From CALGLS01 sp965222105 (GTDB lineage Bacteria; Bacteroidota; Bacteroidia; Chitinophagales; Saprospiraceae), in contig CBDCTQ010000022.1 of NCBI GenBank assembly GCA_965222105.1, positions 62,001 through 126,000 on the forward strand: DNA of 64,000 bases. The letters are read 5' to 3'. A program made the position numbers and the translations under genes. The notes under the pieces are model-generated. The model ran no database searches. It worked only from the letters and a program-made list of their open reading frames with translations, and was not told the origin of the DNA. Positions 43,094-51,293 of the stretch are shown here, one piece after another. Positions within the stretch are counted from its first letter, which is position 1. The number at the start of each line of letters is the position of its first letter.

Positions 43094-44514
43094 GATTGCT
43101 CAGGATTGAATTTTTCATCATATTGTTTACCTTATTTTCTCAATACTTATTAGCTCAGGAGAAAGGAACAATAAAGAGTGAACCACCTTCCTTTAAATTG
43201 ACAAGGGCGGAGGAGGATTATTCTTATTTGAAGAATAAGGAAAAAAGTCCTTATGAAAAAGGATTTTTTGATGCGATTAAGTATATCCCTATCAATAAAA
43301 ATGGTGAGATTTATTTATCTCTTGGTGGGCAGATTAGACCCCGTTTTGAACATTACTCCAATCGCTTTTGGGTAGCAGATGCTGACCAGGATTTCTATTC
43401 CCAACGACTGGCATTACATAGCAATATTGTATTAGGAAAATATATCCGTGTATTTGGGGAATTATATCATGGCAATATCAGTAATGAAAAAGCATTCGCT
43501 GAATATGATGACCTTGATTTATTTCAGCTTTTCGCAGAAATTAAACTCCCCATAAAAGAAAAACAACAGTTTTCTTTCCGATTTGGGCGACAGGAAATGG
43601 GACTTGGGGCTGCCCGCCTGATAGGTATTCGGGAAGGGCCTAACATTCGCCGTTCCTATGATATGGCCAGGGTGATTTATACCAAAGAGAAAATAAAAAT
43701 CCAAGCATTTTATGGCAAGGAGGTACGCCCACTTTTTGAAGCCTTTGATAATGACTTTTCACTCTTTGATAAGGATGCTACTAATCCCCAACTCTGGGGT
43801 ATGTATAGCCAATTTCCAATAAAAGGTTTAAATGGGACCAATGAAATCTACTATCTCGGATTCCAAGTGGATAATGCAACTTTCAATGATGTTGCAGGAA
43901 GTGAAAATAGACATTCACTTGGTTTAAGACGATTTGGGAAGATAGGTAAACATTGGAAGTATAACTCGGAAGCTGTTTACCAATTCGGAGAAATAAGAGA
44001 TGATAATATCAGTGCTTTCAGCATAAACACAGATTGGCACTATGAATTAATTGATACAAAATGGAAATGGTCTCCGGGCTTGAAATTAGAATATGCAAGT
44101 GGGGATAAGGAAATAGGAGATGATAAAATTAATTCATTCAATCCCATGTTTGTGAACCCGGCTTATTATAGTTTGGCAGCGACTATCACTCCTTCAAATC
44201 TTATTGGCATTCATCCTTCAATAAGTTTAATACCCATTAAAAGTTTTAAAATATATGCTGAGTGGGCTATTTTTTGGAGAGCATCCAGAAATGATGCTTT
44301 ATACCGTCCAACTCGATTTATAAATAGGGTTGGAAGCGCGACAAATAATAGAAATATCGGGCATCAAGTAGGTTTAAAAACCCAATATGAAATCAATAGG
44401 CATTTATCATTTGATTTGGATTTGAGTTACTTTATTGCTGGCAAATTCTTGGAGGAAAGCGGGGAGTCGGAAAATATATTTCACATTGCCCCTACACTTA
44501 ATTTTAGGTTTTAA
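43090..44514 (+). CDS. Alginate-export-family outer-membrane beta-barrel protein
   Basis: The 474-residue protein has a signal peptide (FFIILFTLFSQYLLA then Gln-Glu). A long series of amphipathic strands follows, with the Alginate_exp pattern: LGGQIRPRFEHYSNRFW, FRFGRQEMGLGAARLIGIRE, RRSYDMARVIYT, LKLEYASGDKEIG, FNPMFVNPAYYS and a terminal HIAPTLNFRF ending in Phe, as in outer-membrane porins. The family includes AlgE but most Bacteroidota members have unknown cargo. The gene overlaps the nitroreductase remnant by four bases, so it belongs to the same operon as pirin-SnoaL-DoxX. Confidence 0.88.
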   Translation: MRLLRIEFFIILFTLFSQYLLAQEKGTIKSEPPSFKLTRAEEDYSYLKNKEKSPYEKGFFDAIKYIPINKNGEIYLSLGGQIRPRFEHYSNRFWVADADQDFYSQRLALHSNIVLGKYIRVFGELYHGNISNEKAFAEYDDLDLFQLFAEIKLPIKEKQQFSFRFGRQEMGLGAARLIGIREGPNIRRSYDMARVIYTKEKIKIQAFYGKEVRPLFEAFDNDFSLFDKDATNPQLWGMYSQFPIKGLNGTNEIYYLGFQVDNATFNDVAGSENRHSLGLRRFGKIGKHWKYNSEAVYQFGEIRDDNISAFSINTDWHYELIDTKWKWSPGLKLEYASGDKEIGDDKINSFNPMFVNPAYYSLAATITPSNLIGIHPSISLIPIKSFKIYAEWAIFWRASRNDALYRPTRFINRVGSATNNRNIGHQVGLKTQYEINRHLSFDLDLSYFIAGKFLEESGESENIFHIAPTLNFRF

Positions 44515-44643
44515 AATTTGAGCAGATGCCTTTTAACAAGGCAAATACAAATATACAAATAGATAAATTATACAATTTCACCAAAAAGAATTAGCTCCTA
44601 AAATCAAGCCTCTTGAGGGTAAATATTTATTATAAGAATAGCG

Positions 44644-45189
44644 ATGGAAAATCAATCTATTACCACTGTTGTTCGTCATTTCATCAAAGCAGATAAAAAG
44701 GGTGCATTTGAAAATTGGACAAAAGAAATTAGTGCCAAAGCCAAAACATTTAAAGGTTTTGAAAGTTTGCATTTGATTAAACCTCCAACGGAGAGTAATG
44801 AATATGTCACCTTGTTTAAGTTTTCATCACTTGTTGATTTGCAAAGATGGATGGATTCTCAAGAAAGAATAACGGAGTTGGATAAACTGGAAAAACTCTC
44901 GGAAAAAGAAAGAGTATATGGAGAAATCACAGGGATTGATTTTTGGTTTGAAACACCAGAAAAAGAGAATGTAAGAACTCCCCCAAAATGGAAAATGTCC
45001 TTATTGACTTGGGCGGCAGTATTTCCTGGTGTGGTAGTATTATCAAAATCATATCATTTTCTTTTCCCTACTGCTCACCCAATTATTTTGACACTATTAA
45101 CCACTATGACTTTAGTCCCTTTATTAACTTGGGTTTTAATGCCGAATATCGTAAAGTTATTTAAAGGATGGCTTTTTTCTAAAAATTAA
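44644..45189 (+). CDS. ABM-type (antibiotic biosynthesis monooxygenase-like) membrane protein
   Basis: The 181-residue protein has an N-terminal dimeric alpha/beta-barrel (ABM-like) domain, residues 5-100: ITTVVRHFIKADKKGAFENW, FKGFESLHLIKPP, YVTLFKFSSLVDLQRWMDSQ. Two membrane helices follow (MSLLTWAAVFPGVVVLS and IILTLLTTMTLVPLLTWVLM). ABM proteins include small quinol monooxygenases such as YgiN, which fits the pirin/DoxX/nitroreductase context. The fusion to two C-terminal helices is a recurrent but uncharacterised architecture. It lies 130 bases downstream of the porin gene. Confidence 0.88.
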   Translation: MENQSITTVVRHFIKADKKGAFENWTKEISAKAKTFKGFESLHLIKPPTESNEYVTLFKFSSLVDLQRWMDSQERITELDKLEKLSEKERVYGEITGIDFWFETPEKENVRTPPKWKMSLLTWAAVFPGVVVLSKSYHFLFPTAHPIILTLLTTMTLVPLLTWVLMPNIVKLFKGWLFSKN

Positions 45190-45219
45190 AATTAGTTTTA
45201 AATCAATAAATTATTTGTT

Positions 45220-46521
45220 ATGAAATATTCAATTTTATCATTAGGCATTTTTGCTTTCAGCCTTATTTTACTTATCGGCTGCAGTCAAAAAATGTCAGAC
45301 TCAGTAACGACTGCTAAAACGACAGAACCTACCATAAATTTATCGGGAAAAACATTAGATGGTGCAACAGTAATTGCTTTTGGTCCAGACAATGTATTAT
45401 TTGTCGGAGACAGCAAAGCTGCGGTAATCCATGCCATTCCTACTAAAGCAACCGAAGTTAAAGATCCAATACCATTCAATGGTTTTGGTATTGACAGAAA
45501 AATAGCAAATAAACTTGGTATCGCCGCTAGTGATTTAATTATCAATGATATGCAAATCCACCCTGCAAGCCAAGAGGCATATATCGCCTTTAAAAACGGA
45601 CATGCCCCCAGTGCAAAATCCTTGATTGCCATTGTAAGTCCAACAAGTAATAAAATACGATTTTTAGATGTTACAACAACAGGAACTAAAAAAGTATCTA
45701 TTAAAGCACCTCGTACAGAAGATTTTAATTTTTACAGAGATTTTCCAGCTTCTACCCTAAACATTACCGATATTGATTATCACAATGGTTATGTCTACGT
45801 GTCCGGTTTAACGAATGGAGAATTTGCCTCTACATTGAGAAAAATAAAATATCCTTTCAATGGGAATCAAAGCAAGGTAGCAAGCATTGAAATGTACCAT
45901 GCTGTTCATGCACAAAATGAAACAAGAGCGCCTATCAGGACAATGACTTTCGAAGAAATTAATGGGGAATCTACTTTAATAGCCGCTTATACATGTACAC
46001 CATTGGTAAGTATTCCTACAAAGGAAATTAAGGAAGGAAGTCATGTAAAGGCAAAAACCATTGCAGAATTGGGTTATGGTAATACACCTATTGACATGAT
46101 TACTTTTATGGCACAAGAGCAGGATGGCTCTTTTGACAAAAAACTATTGATTACAAATAAACAGAGAAGTGCCAGTTTGATTTCATTAAAGGATTTTGCT
46201 ACAGCCAATCAAGGGAATGCCTTGGGCGGTTTTACCATGGGGCCGGAAGGAGTACAAATATTCCCTGTGCCAATGGCTGGTGTCATGCAGATTTCTGAAC
46301 AAAATCAAAGGATGTTAGCTATGTTAAGAAGAAATATTGATACAGGTGAAGTGGATTTGATTTCAAAGTTAAAAGGTGCCTATTTTAGGTTAAGTGATTT
46401 TGAAAGTGAATACGAATTCCCAGAGTTTACCCACAGGGAAGGTGACCCTTGGTTTGATTATCAAAATGCTATGAAACAAATGGAAGGGTTTCCTGAATTG
46501 ATGAAGGAGAAAAAGAAATAG
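45220..46521 (+). CDS. Lipoprotein with predicted beta-propeller, unknown function
   Basis: The 433-residue protein starts with a lipoprotein signal (GIFAFSLILLIGCSQK, lipobox LIGC). The body has regularly spaced strand segments such as TVIAFGPDNVLFVGDSKAAV, DLIINDMQIHPASQEAYIAF, NITDIDYHNGYVYVSGLTNG and TPIDMITFMAQEQDGSFDKK. These suggest a six- or seven-bladed beta-propeller of the surface-layer/YncE type. No catalytic motif is visible. It is 30 bases after the ABM gene and 12 bases before the next lipoprotein gene, so the three are likely co-transcribed. Confidence 0.8.
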   Translation: MKYSILSLGIFAFSLILLIGCSQKMSDSVTTAKTTEPTINLSGKTLDGATVIAFGPDNVLFVGDSKAAVIHAIPTKATEVKDPIPFNGFGIDRKIANKLGIAASDLIINDMQIHPASQEAYIAFKNGHAPSAKSLIAIVSPTSNKIRFLDVTTTGTKKVSIKAPRTEDFNFYRDFPASTLNITDIDYHNGYVYVSGLTNGEFASTLRKIKYPFNGNQSKVASIEMYHAVHAQNETRAPIRTMTFEEINGESTLIAAYTCTPLVSIPTKEIKEGSHVKAKTIAELGYGNTPIDMITFMAQEQDGSFDKKLLITNKQRSASLISLKDFATANQGNALGGFTMGPEGVQIFPVPMAGVMQISEQNQRMLAMLRRNIDTGEVDLISKLKGAYFRLSDFESEYEFPEFTHREGDPWFDYQNAMKQMEGFPELMKEKKK

Positions 46522-46533
46522 GACAAGATAAGT

Positions 46534-47397
46534 ATGTTCACACCGCAATCAGAAAAAATATTACCAAGCCTATTTGTCTGTGCAATAGGCTTGGTGTTTT
46601 TCATATTCTGCCTTTTTATGTCTTGCTACACAAAAGAGGCGCAAGACGGCGCAAAGAAAAATCAACTTCCAAAAGTGGTGGCGATTTATCCTTCTTCTGA
46701 TACCTTACCAGAAAATCTATTACGTTTTTATGTTCAATTTTCTCATTCAATGAAAGCCGTAAATAACTTGGAAAATATAAAGTTATTGAATGAAAAAGGA
46801 AAAGAAATTAAAGGGGCTATTTTTAATAATGTATATGAACTATGGGATGGCGAACAAAAACAACTGACACTTATTCTTGACCCCTCAAGAGTGAAAACTG
46901 GATTAGTAGCACATGAAACCTTAGGGCGGGCATTAGAACCTGGAAAACGGTTCCAGCTTGTCATAGAGGAGGCAGAAGACATTCATGGCAATAAAATAGA
47001 ACAACCCTATGTGAAGGATATTTACGTAACGAAGGAAGACAAAGAAATACCTGACATCAAAAACTGGGAAATTATTACTCCTGAGTTTAAGAGTCAGTAT
47101 CCTTTGAAAATCATTTCCTCACAGGTTTTGGACAGGCTTTCTTTATACCATAAGATTCGATTGTTGGATGAAATGGGTGAGGTTGTTTATGGCAAAATTG
47201 AAATAAGCAATCAAGAGAAAACTTGGTGTTTTTATCCTGAGAATAATTGGAAAAAAGGAATTTACACTTTACAGATAAACAGTAGACTGGAGGACCCTTC
47301 TGGAAATAATCTGAACGGTTTGTTTGACCACGAATTGGGGAGTCTGAAAAGTGAGAAAGAAGGAGAAACGATGGAATTGCACGTAGAAATAAGGTAG
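46534..47397 (+). CDS. Lipoprotein with two Ig-like (Big_5-type) domains, unknown function
   Basis: The 287-residue protein has a signal with lipobox FMSC (VFFIFCLFMSCYTKEA). The first domain (about 45-165) has the SbsA/Big_5-like pattern VVAIYPSSDTLPENLLRFYV, QFSHSM and GRALEPGKRFQLVIEEAEDI. A second, weaker copy runs to the C-terminus (WEIITPEFKSQYPLKIISSQ ... YTLQINSRLEDPSGNNLNG). Such domains usually mediate adhesion or structure at the cell surface. Start-to-stop spacing to the propeller lipoprotein is 12 bases, so the two may form a surface pair. Confidence 0.78.
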   Translation: MFTPQSEKILPSLFVCAIGLVFFIFCLFMSCYTKEAQDGAKKNQLPKVVAIYPSSDTLPENLLRFYVQFSHSMKAVNNLENIKLLNEKGKEIKGAIFNNVYELWDGEQKQLTLILDPSRVKTGLVAHETLGRALEPGKRFQLVIEEAEDIHGNKIEQPYVKDIYVTKEDKEIPDIKNWEIITPEFKSQYPLKIISSQVLDRLSLYHKIRLLDEMGEVVYGKIEISNQEKTWCFYPENNWKKGIYTLQINSRLEDPSGNNLNGLFDHELGSLKSEKEGETMELHVEIR

Positions 47398-47780
47398 AAT
47401 TAATTTAAAGTCACTGTCCACCCCTATCGCTATCGGGGTCGATCAATTAAATTTATCTTCAGGCCTGCCTTCAGGCCTGCCTTAAGGCGAAGCGAACCCA
47501 AAAGCGAGCCACCGCACCCTTATGGAGTTTGAAGTACGTGCTAATTCTCTAAAGAAAATCGATAAAAGTAAAAACCGAGCTACAAGAAAAGGACGTTTGA
47601 GCAGCGACTTTATCCTCTTTTTCGGCATTTTGCGGTATCAAAAAACCGCGTTATCGCGTCATTTCGGGTGCTGATAGTACGTACGGTTATAACAATACAA
47701 TCCCAGTCCGTTTGCTGCGGGAATCAAATACTTTCAGGGAGACCCGTATCACTAAATGAAAAAAAACAATAATATTACGA
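47398..47780. other. Intergenic region with mixed composition and degenerate repeats
   Basis: No convincing gene. It contains CCCCTATCGCTATCGGGG (about 47421-47438), a double CAGGCCTGCCTT direct repeat (about 47460-47482) and a 50-codon open frame (47522-47674) that shows no family resemblance. Composition is higher in GC than the flanking island genes, so it may mark a junction between two acquired segments. Confidence 0.55.
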
Positions 47781-48728
47781 ATGAATGAAACTCTAAGGTT
47801 GTTGCTAATGATGCTCCTCCTTTCAGTTGGTTACAACGAGCTCTATTGCCAGGAGCGTGACAATAATCAGGTTGAATGGATTAAACTCATATCCCAATAT
47901 CGAGACGAATTGTTTAATAGCAAAGGGAAGGAATTAGTAAAACTCCAAAAGATTTTTGAGAATTGGAAGGAAAAAAATATTTCTGAAAAAGAAAAAATCG
48001 ACTTAACCTTTCACCTTTTGAAATTAGTAAGAATTGATAAGCACAATTTTAAGTATATTAAAAAACTGGCGAAGAAGAACATGCCAGAATCAATAATAGC
48101 GAAATACCTGACAGAAAAAGAATTAGATGCGATTTATGAAAACAGCGAAATATTGGATCTAATCCATGAAGGAATATTAGACTCAGATTTTCCATTCAAA
48201 ATAAAGGGAAAAGCTGCTATATATGAAGAGTTATCTATGTTGGATTTAGAAGGGATAAGGACATTTGGTGATGTTGGTTCGGGAGTGGGGACAATTAGCT
48301 TGCTGATAAATATGAAATATCCACGTGTAATTCAGTACGTAAATGAAATAGACAGATCCTTTTTGGATTATCAGAAGGAAAAGCTTGAAAAGACAGAATT
48401 AGGTAGCTCAAAATCTGTTACTTTTGTAAAAGGCACCAAAAAATCAACGGGATTAGAAGGGTTAGACCTTGACGCGGTATTATTGAGAAATGCGCTCCAT
48501 CACTTTAGCAGGCAAGAAGATATGATTAGGTCCGTGATTCGTTCGTTAAAAGAGGGAGGAAAGATAATTTTGATAGAATCACTAAGGGAGTTGGATAATG
48601 ATGGAGACATTTGTAAAAAGGCAATGAGCAAAAAGGAATTGATGGAGGTGCTTAAAGCATTTAACTTGAAAATTGTGAAAGAAAGAGTACTGGATGAAAA
48701 AATATTTTTTGAGTGCATGACGTATTAG
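47781..48728 (+). CDS. Exported class I SAM-dependent methyltransferase-like protein
   Basis: The 315-residue protein has a signal-peptide-like start (LRLLLMMLLLSVGYNELYC then Gln-Glu). A charged helical region (30-95) follows, then a Rossmann-like methyltransferase domain, about 140-305: GIRTFGDVGSGVGTISLLI (motif I), VIQYVNEIDRSF (motif II region), LDLDAVLLRNALHHF (motif IV), LKEGGKIILIESL. It would act outside the cytoplasm if the signal works, which is odd because SAM is cytoplasmic; retention as a membrane-anchored protein is an alternative. The last five codons and stop (ECMTY*) lie inside a MITE-like terminal repeat, so the original C-terminus has been replaced. Confidence 0.82.
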   Translation: MNETLRLLLMMLLLSVGYNELYCQERDNNQVEWIKLISQYRDELFNSKGKELVKLQKIFENWKEKNISEKEKIDLTFHLLKLVRIDKHNFKYIKKLAKKNMPESIIAKYLTEKELDAIYENSEILDLIHEGILDSDFPFKIKGKAAIYEELSMLDLEGIRTFGDVGSGVGTISLLINMKYPRVIQYVNEIDRSFLDYQKEKLEKTELGSSKSVTFVKGTKKSTGLEGLDLDAVLLRNALHHFSRQEDMIRSVIRSLKEGGKIILIESLRELDNDGDICKKAMSKKELMEVLKAFNLKIVKERVLDEKIFFECMTY

Positions 48729-48795
48729 TGGAGCATCGCGGTTGCAAACCTGCCGGCCGGCAGGCGGGCCGCGACGAACGACGTCTACACACAGA
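48711..48795. mobile_element. Diverged half-copy of the 32.3-kb MITE-like element, with an internal 20-bp insertion
   Basis: From 48711 the sequence (GAGTGCATGACGTATTAGTG, then GAGCATCGCGGTTGCAAAC) aligns with the reverse complement of 32322-32454 from its very first base, with a few transitions only. A 20-base palindromic unit at 48750-48769 interrupts the match, which then resumes (CGCGACGAACGACGTCTACA). Homology ends near 48795, where an unrelated perfect palindrome begins, so the far terminal repeat is missing. The element overlaps the methyltransferase 3' end. Confidence 0.8.
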
Positions 48796-48832
48796 CCCCG
48801 CTGGTCGAAGTTTCAAACTTCGACCAGCGGGG
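48796..48832. repeat. 37-bp near-perfect palindrome
   Basis: The 18-base arms at 48796-48813 and 48815-48832 are exact reverse complements around a single central base. The structure starts CCCCGCTGGTCG. It can form a very stable cruciform or RNA hairpin and could terminate methyltransferase transcription, although no T-run follows. Confidence 0.9.
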
Positions 48833-48882
48833 GTGCATAGCCACCATCCTGGTAAACCATCAATAAATAAAAAACGAAAACC

Positions 48883-50514
48883 ATGAAAATCAACCTGCTG
48901 ATCGCGTTGCTCCTCACCTGTCATAGCCTCAAAGGGCAAAATAAATTGACCACCAAAAGATTAACGGTGTTCAAAGATGCCACCGTCTTTGTCGAAAAAG
49001 AAGGAAACTTCGACGTCAAAGAAAAGGTGGTAAAAATTGATTTGCCACTGAAAAAGAGGAATCCCAAACAATCCAATTACAACAGGCCAAATCAATACGT
49101 AGCAAATGAAATTATTCTTGGAACGCTAAACGTCCATGCAAAAGACAATATAATTCTTTCGAGAAAATCAGTAAAAACAAAAGAAGCGGATACGCCGATT
49201 GAATCGATCGATCGGTTACTTGTGCAAAATAAAGGGAAAAGAATTAAAATCAACTTGAGAGGCAGCGAAGAAGAGATAACCGGACAAATATATTCGGTCG
49301 ACAGGTTAATATCTGGGTTACATTATAGAGACAATGTTTCGGAGCAAACACTGCTGTTGAGAGAGAATAACCAATGGCAGTTTGTAAGCCTGTCTGAAAT
49401 AAGAAATTTTGAATTTATTGACACACCTTCATTATTTTCCGAATCGGAAAAGAAGCATTTGATTTTGCAATTGGAAAAGGATAAAAGCAAGCAGCAGATA
49501 GAATTATCCTATTTGCGAAAAGGCATTACCTGGACCCCGAACTATCACATTGACTTGAAAGCGGATAACAAGTTTGAATTGAGCTTGAAAGCTGTTGTAG
49601 TAAATGATGTGGAAGAATTGTTAAATGGAGAACTGAATCTGGCTGTCGGAATCCCTGTGTTTAAATATGCAGCAATAGGTGATCCCATATTTTCGTCGGA
49701 TAGAGTGATTGATTTTGTAAACAGAATAGATAAAAGTGAAGAAGCACCGGGCACAACTTCCAGGAACTTCATAAACATGCAATCGGAAATGAACCTTAGA
49801 GAGATAAGGTACGGCAACAGCGTTTTTCCCATTCTTGAAAGTGACACAGATGATGATATATACACCTACGGAATAGACAATGTCAGCCTGGGCAAAGGGG
49901 AAAGATTGAACTTAGATATTGCAGCGCTAAAAGGCAACTATGAAGACGTCTATATGATCGACCTGAGGTCGAACGAGTACTTTATTTCGAGTTCCCGCAG
50001 TCAAAGAAAAAAAGAAGAGCAGGAATCAAACGACGTATGGCATACCATCAGGTTTTTGAATTCTGCCGGCCTACCCTTCACAACCGGAACCGTGTTGTTT
50101 AGAAAAGAACTGACCAACAATAGAGTGAAACCCATTAGCCAGGGACGACTGGATTATACCCCCGATGGAGAACATTGCTATGTCAAGATGAGTATCGCTC
50201 CTAATATACTTGTTCAAGATTCCGACAAAGAACAGTCGAGAAGTAAAGATGAGACAGGTCACAGAGGATACTTTGTGAAAGTTCAGGGAGAAATTGAAAT
50301 TACGAATTTTAAAGAAGATAATTTGGAATTGTTGATAGACAGAAATATCAGGGGAATTAAATTGTTGGATTCTTCTGAAGATTGGAAAGTGTTGCAAACA
50401 TCGAGGTATCTTTTCGAAAACAACCAAACCAACCTGGTGAGATGGAAGCTGAATATGAAACCCCAGGAAACGAAAATAATCACTTACACTTACGAGGTTT
50501 ATGTGATGCATTAG
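48883..50514 (+). CDS. Exported DUF4139 domain protein
   Basis: The 543-residue product has a signal peptide (LLIALLLTCHSLKG then Gln). It has the layout of DUF4139/mucoidy-inhibitor-A-like proteins: an N-terminal strand region (LTVFKDATVFVEKEG), a middle IELSYLRKGITWTPNYHIDL motif and a C-terminal domain (LPFTTGTVLFRKELTNNRVK, GYFVKVQGEIEITNFKEDN, TNLVRWKLNMKPQETKIITY). The motif W(T/R)PxY is a family hallmark. The biochemical role is unknown; it is thought to be envelope-related. Composition is intermediate between the island and the GC-richer core. Confidence 0.88.
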   Translation: MKINLLIALLLTCHSLKGQNKLTTKRLTVFKDATVFVEKEGNFDVKEKVVKIDLPLKKRNPKQSNYNRPNQYVANEIILGTLNVHAKDNIILSRKSVKTKEADTPIESIDRLLVQNKGKRIKINLRGSEEEITGQIYSVDRLISGLHYRDNVSEQTLLLRENNQWQFVSLSEIRNFEFIDTPSLFSESEKKHLILQLEKDKSKQQIELSYLRKGITWTPNYHIDLKADNKFELSLKAVVVNDVEELLNGELNLAVGIPVFKYAAIGDPIFSSDRVIDFVNRIDKSEEAPGTTSRNFINMQSEMNLREIRYGNSVFPILESDTDDDIYTYGIDNVSLGKGERLNLDIAALKGNYEDVYMIDLRSNEYFISSSRSQRKKEEQESNDVWHTIRFLNSAGLPFTTGTVLFRKELTNNRVKPISQGRLDYTPDGEHCYVKMSIAPNILVQDSDKEQSRSKDETGHRGYFVKVQGEIEITNFKEDNLELLIDRNIRGIKLLDSSEDWKVLQTSRYLFENNQTNLVRWKLNMKPQETKIITYTYEVYVMH

Positions 50515-50540
50515 ATACACCGGCGCTTCCCACAGCTTCC

Positions 50541-51116
50541 CTACAACAACCGCTTAATCCAAGCCTCCATCTCCAAAAAGTCATCCCTACAACCGGCGTG
50601 CTCGTCCACACCATCTGCATGATACTCCCCACCCGGATGAATATGCCGGATGATCCCCGACCGGTCGATCAAAAAGCTAACGGAAGTAAAAGTCCGTCGC
50701 CCACCATCCAGCCAATACCGTTTCAGATTTGCCCAATCTTCATCCAAAGCAACTGGAAATTCAAAACCCTTTTCAGCGGCAAGCATCTCAACCGCCTCAA
50801 CACCAACCGGGCCAGGGTAGGGCTTGGGATGGTAAATGCCGATCACGACCAACCCTTCGGAAGCGTATTGTTGGTGAAAATAGTTGAGCGATGGCGCCGT
50901 TGCAACGCAAAACCGGCACCTGTCCACCCACCACCGCAATAGGACTACTTTGCCATTAAGTTCCTCCAATGAAAGAGGAGGGGAATTAATCCATGCCATC
51001 GGTTGCCACGCCGGGGCCATTTCGCCGATCAACTCCTTGCCTTCAGAAGGAGAAAGAGAGGGATGGCAGCTCATAGCTACAAGCAATACAAATAATGCAA
51101 AACGATAAACAAACAT
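50541..51116 (-). CDS. TlpA-like thioredoxin-fold lipoprotein
   Basis: The ATG at 51116 gives 191 residues with a lipobox (FALFVLLVAMSCHPS). The thioredoxin-like core has the sequence SLEELNGKVVLLRWWVDRCR with the redox pair in CRFC, then LNYFHQQYASEGLVVIGIYH, FPVALDEDWANLKRYW and TSVSFLIDRSGIIRHIHPGG. The cis-Pro region is replaced by TSVSF. Family members reduce or isomerise disulfides in the periplasm. A longer in-frame start upstream falls in repeat-like intergenic sequence and was rejected. It is convergent with the DUF4139 gene, 26 bases apart. Confidence 0.87.
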   Translation of the reverse strand: MFVYRFALFVLLVAMSCHPSLSPSEGKELIGEMAPAWQPMAWINSPPLSLEELNGKVVLLRWWVDRCRFCVATAPSLNYFHQQYASEGLVVIGIYHPKPYPGPVGVEAVEMLAAEKGFEFPVALDEDWANLKRYWLDGGRRTFTSVSFLIDRSGIIRHIHPGGEYHADGVDEHAGCRDDFLEMEAWIKRLL

Positions 51117-51293
51117 ATCTTCTGATATAGGCTCTCGCCAATGCTGCTGGCGCCCGCCTCTCCCAACCAGCGCTTCCACGTCAAGGTTAAAAACCTTGGC
51201 GAAGGCCATCAACGATGGCCGCTTTGCGTTCTTTGCGGTTGATCAATCCCGATGTCGTCTCCTAACTGGCGCTTTCACTCAAGTATAAACGCA

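Noticed and set aside
47522..47674. A 50-codon frame in the 47.4-47.8 kb gap, and a GTACGTACGGTT stretch reminiscent of group II intron 3' regions
   Set aside because: The peptide matches nothing I know, and I could not fold a convincing domain V, so no intron is claimed.
38931..48728. Integrase or attachment-site pair for the island
   Set aside because: No integrase gene and no second copy of the tRNA-Leu 3' end were found within the window.
51117..51293. Hairpins and a CTTTGCGTTCTTTGCGG stretch upstream of the TlpA-like gene
   Set aside because: It resembles internal parts of the dispersed repeats but has no definable ends; it is too weak to call an element.
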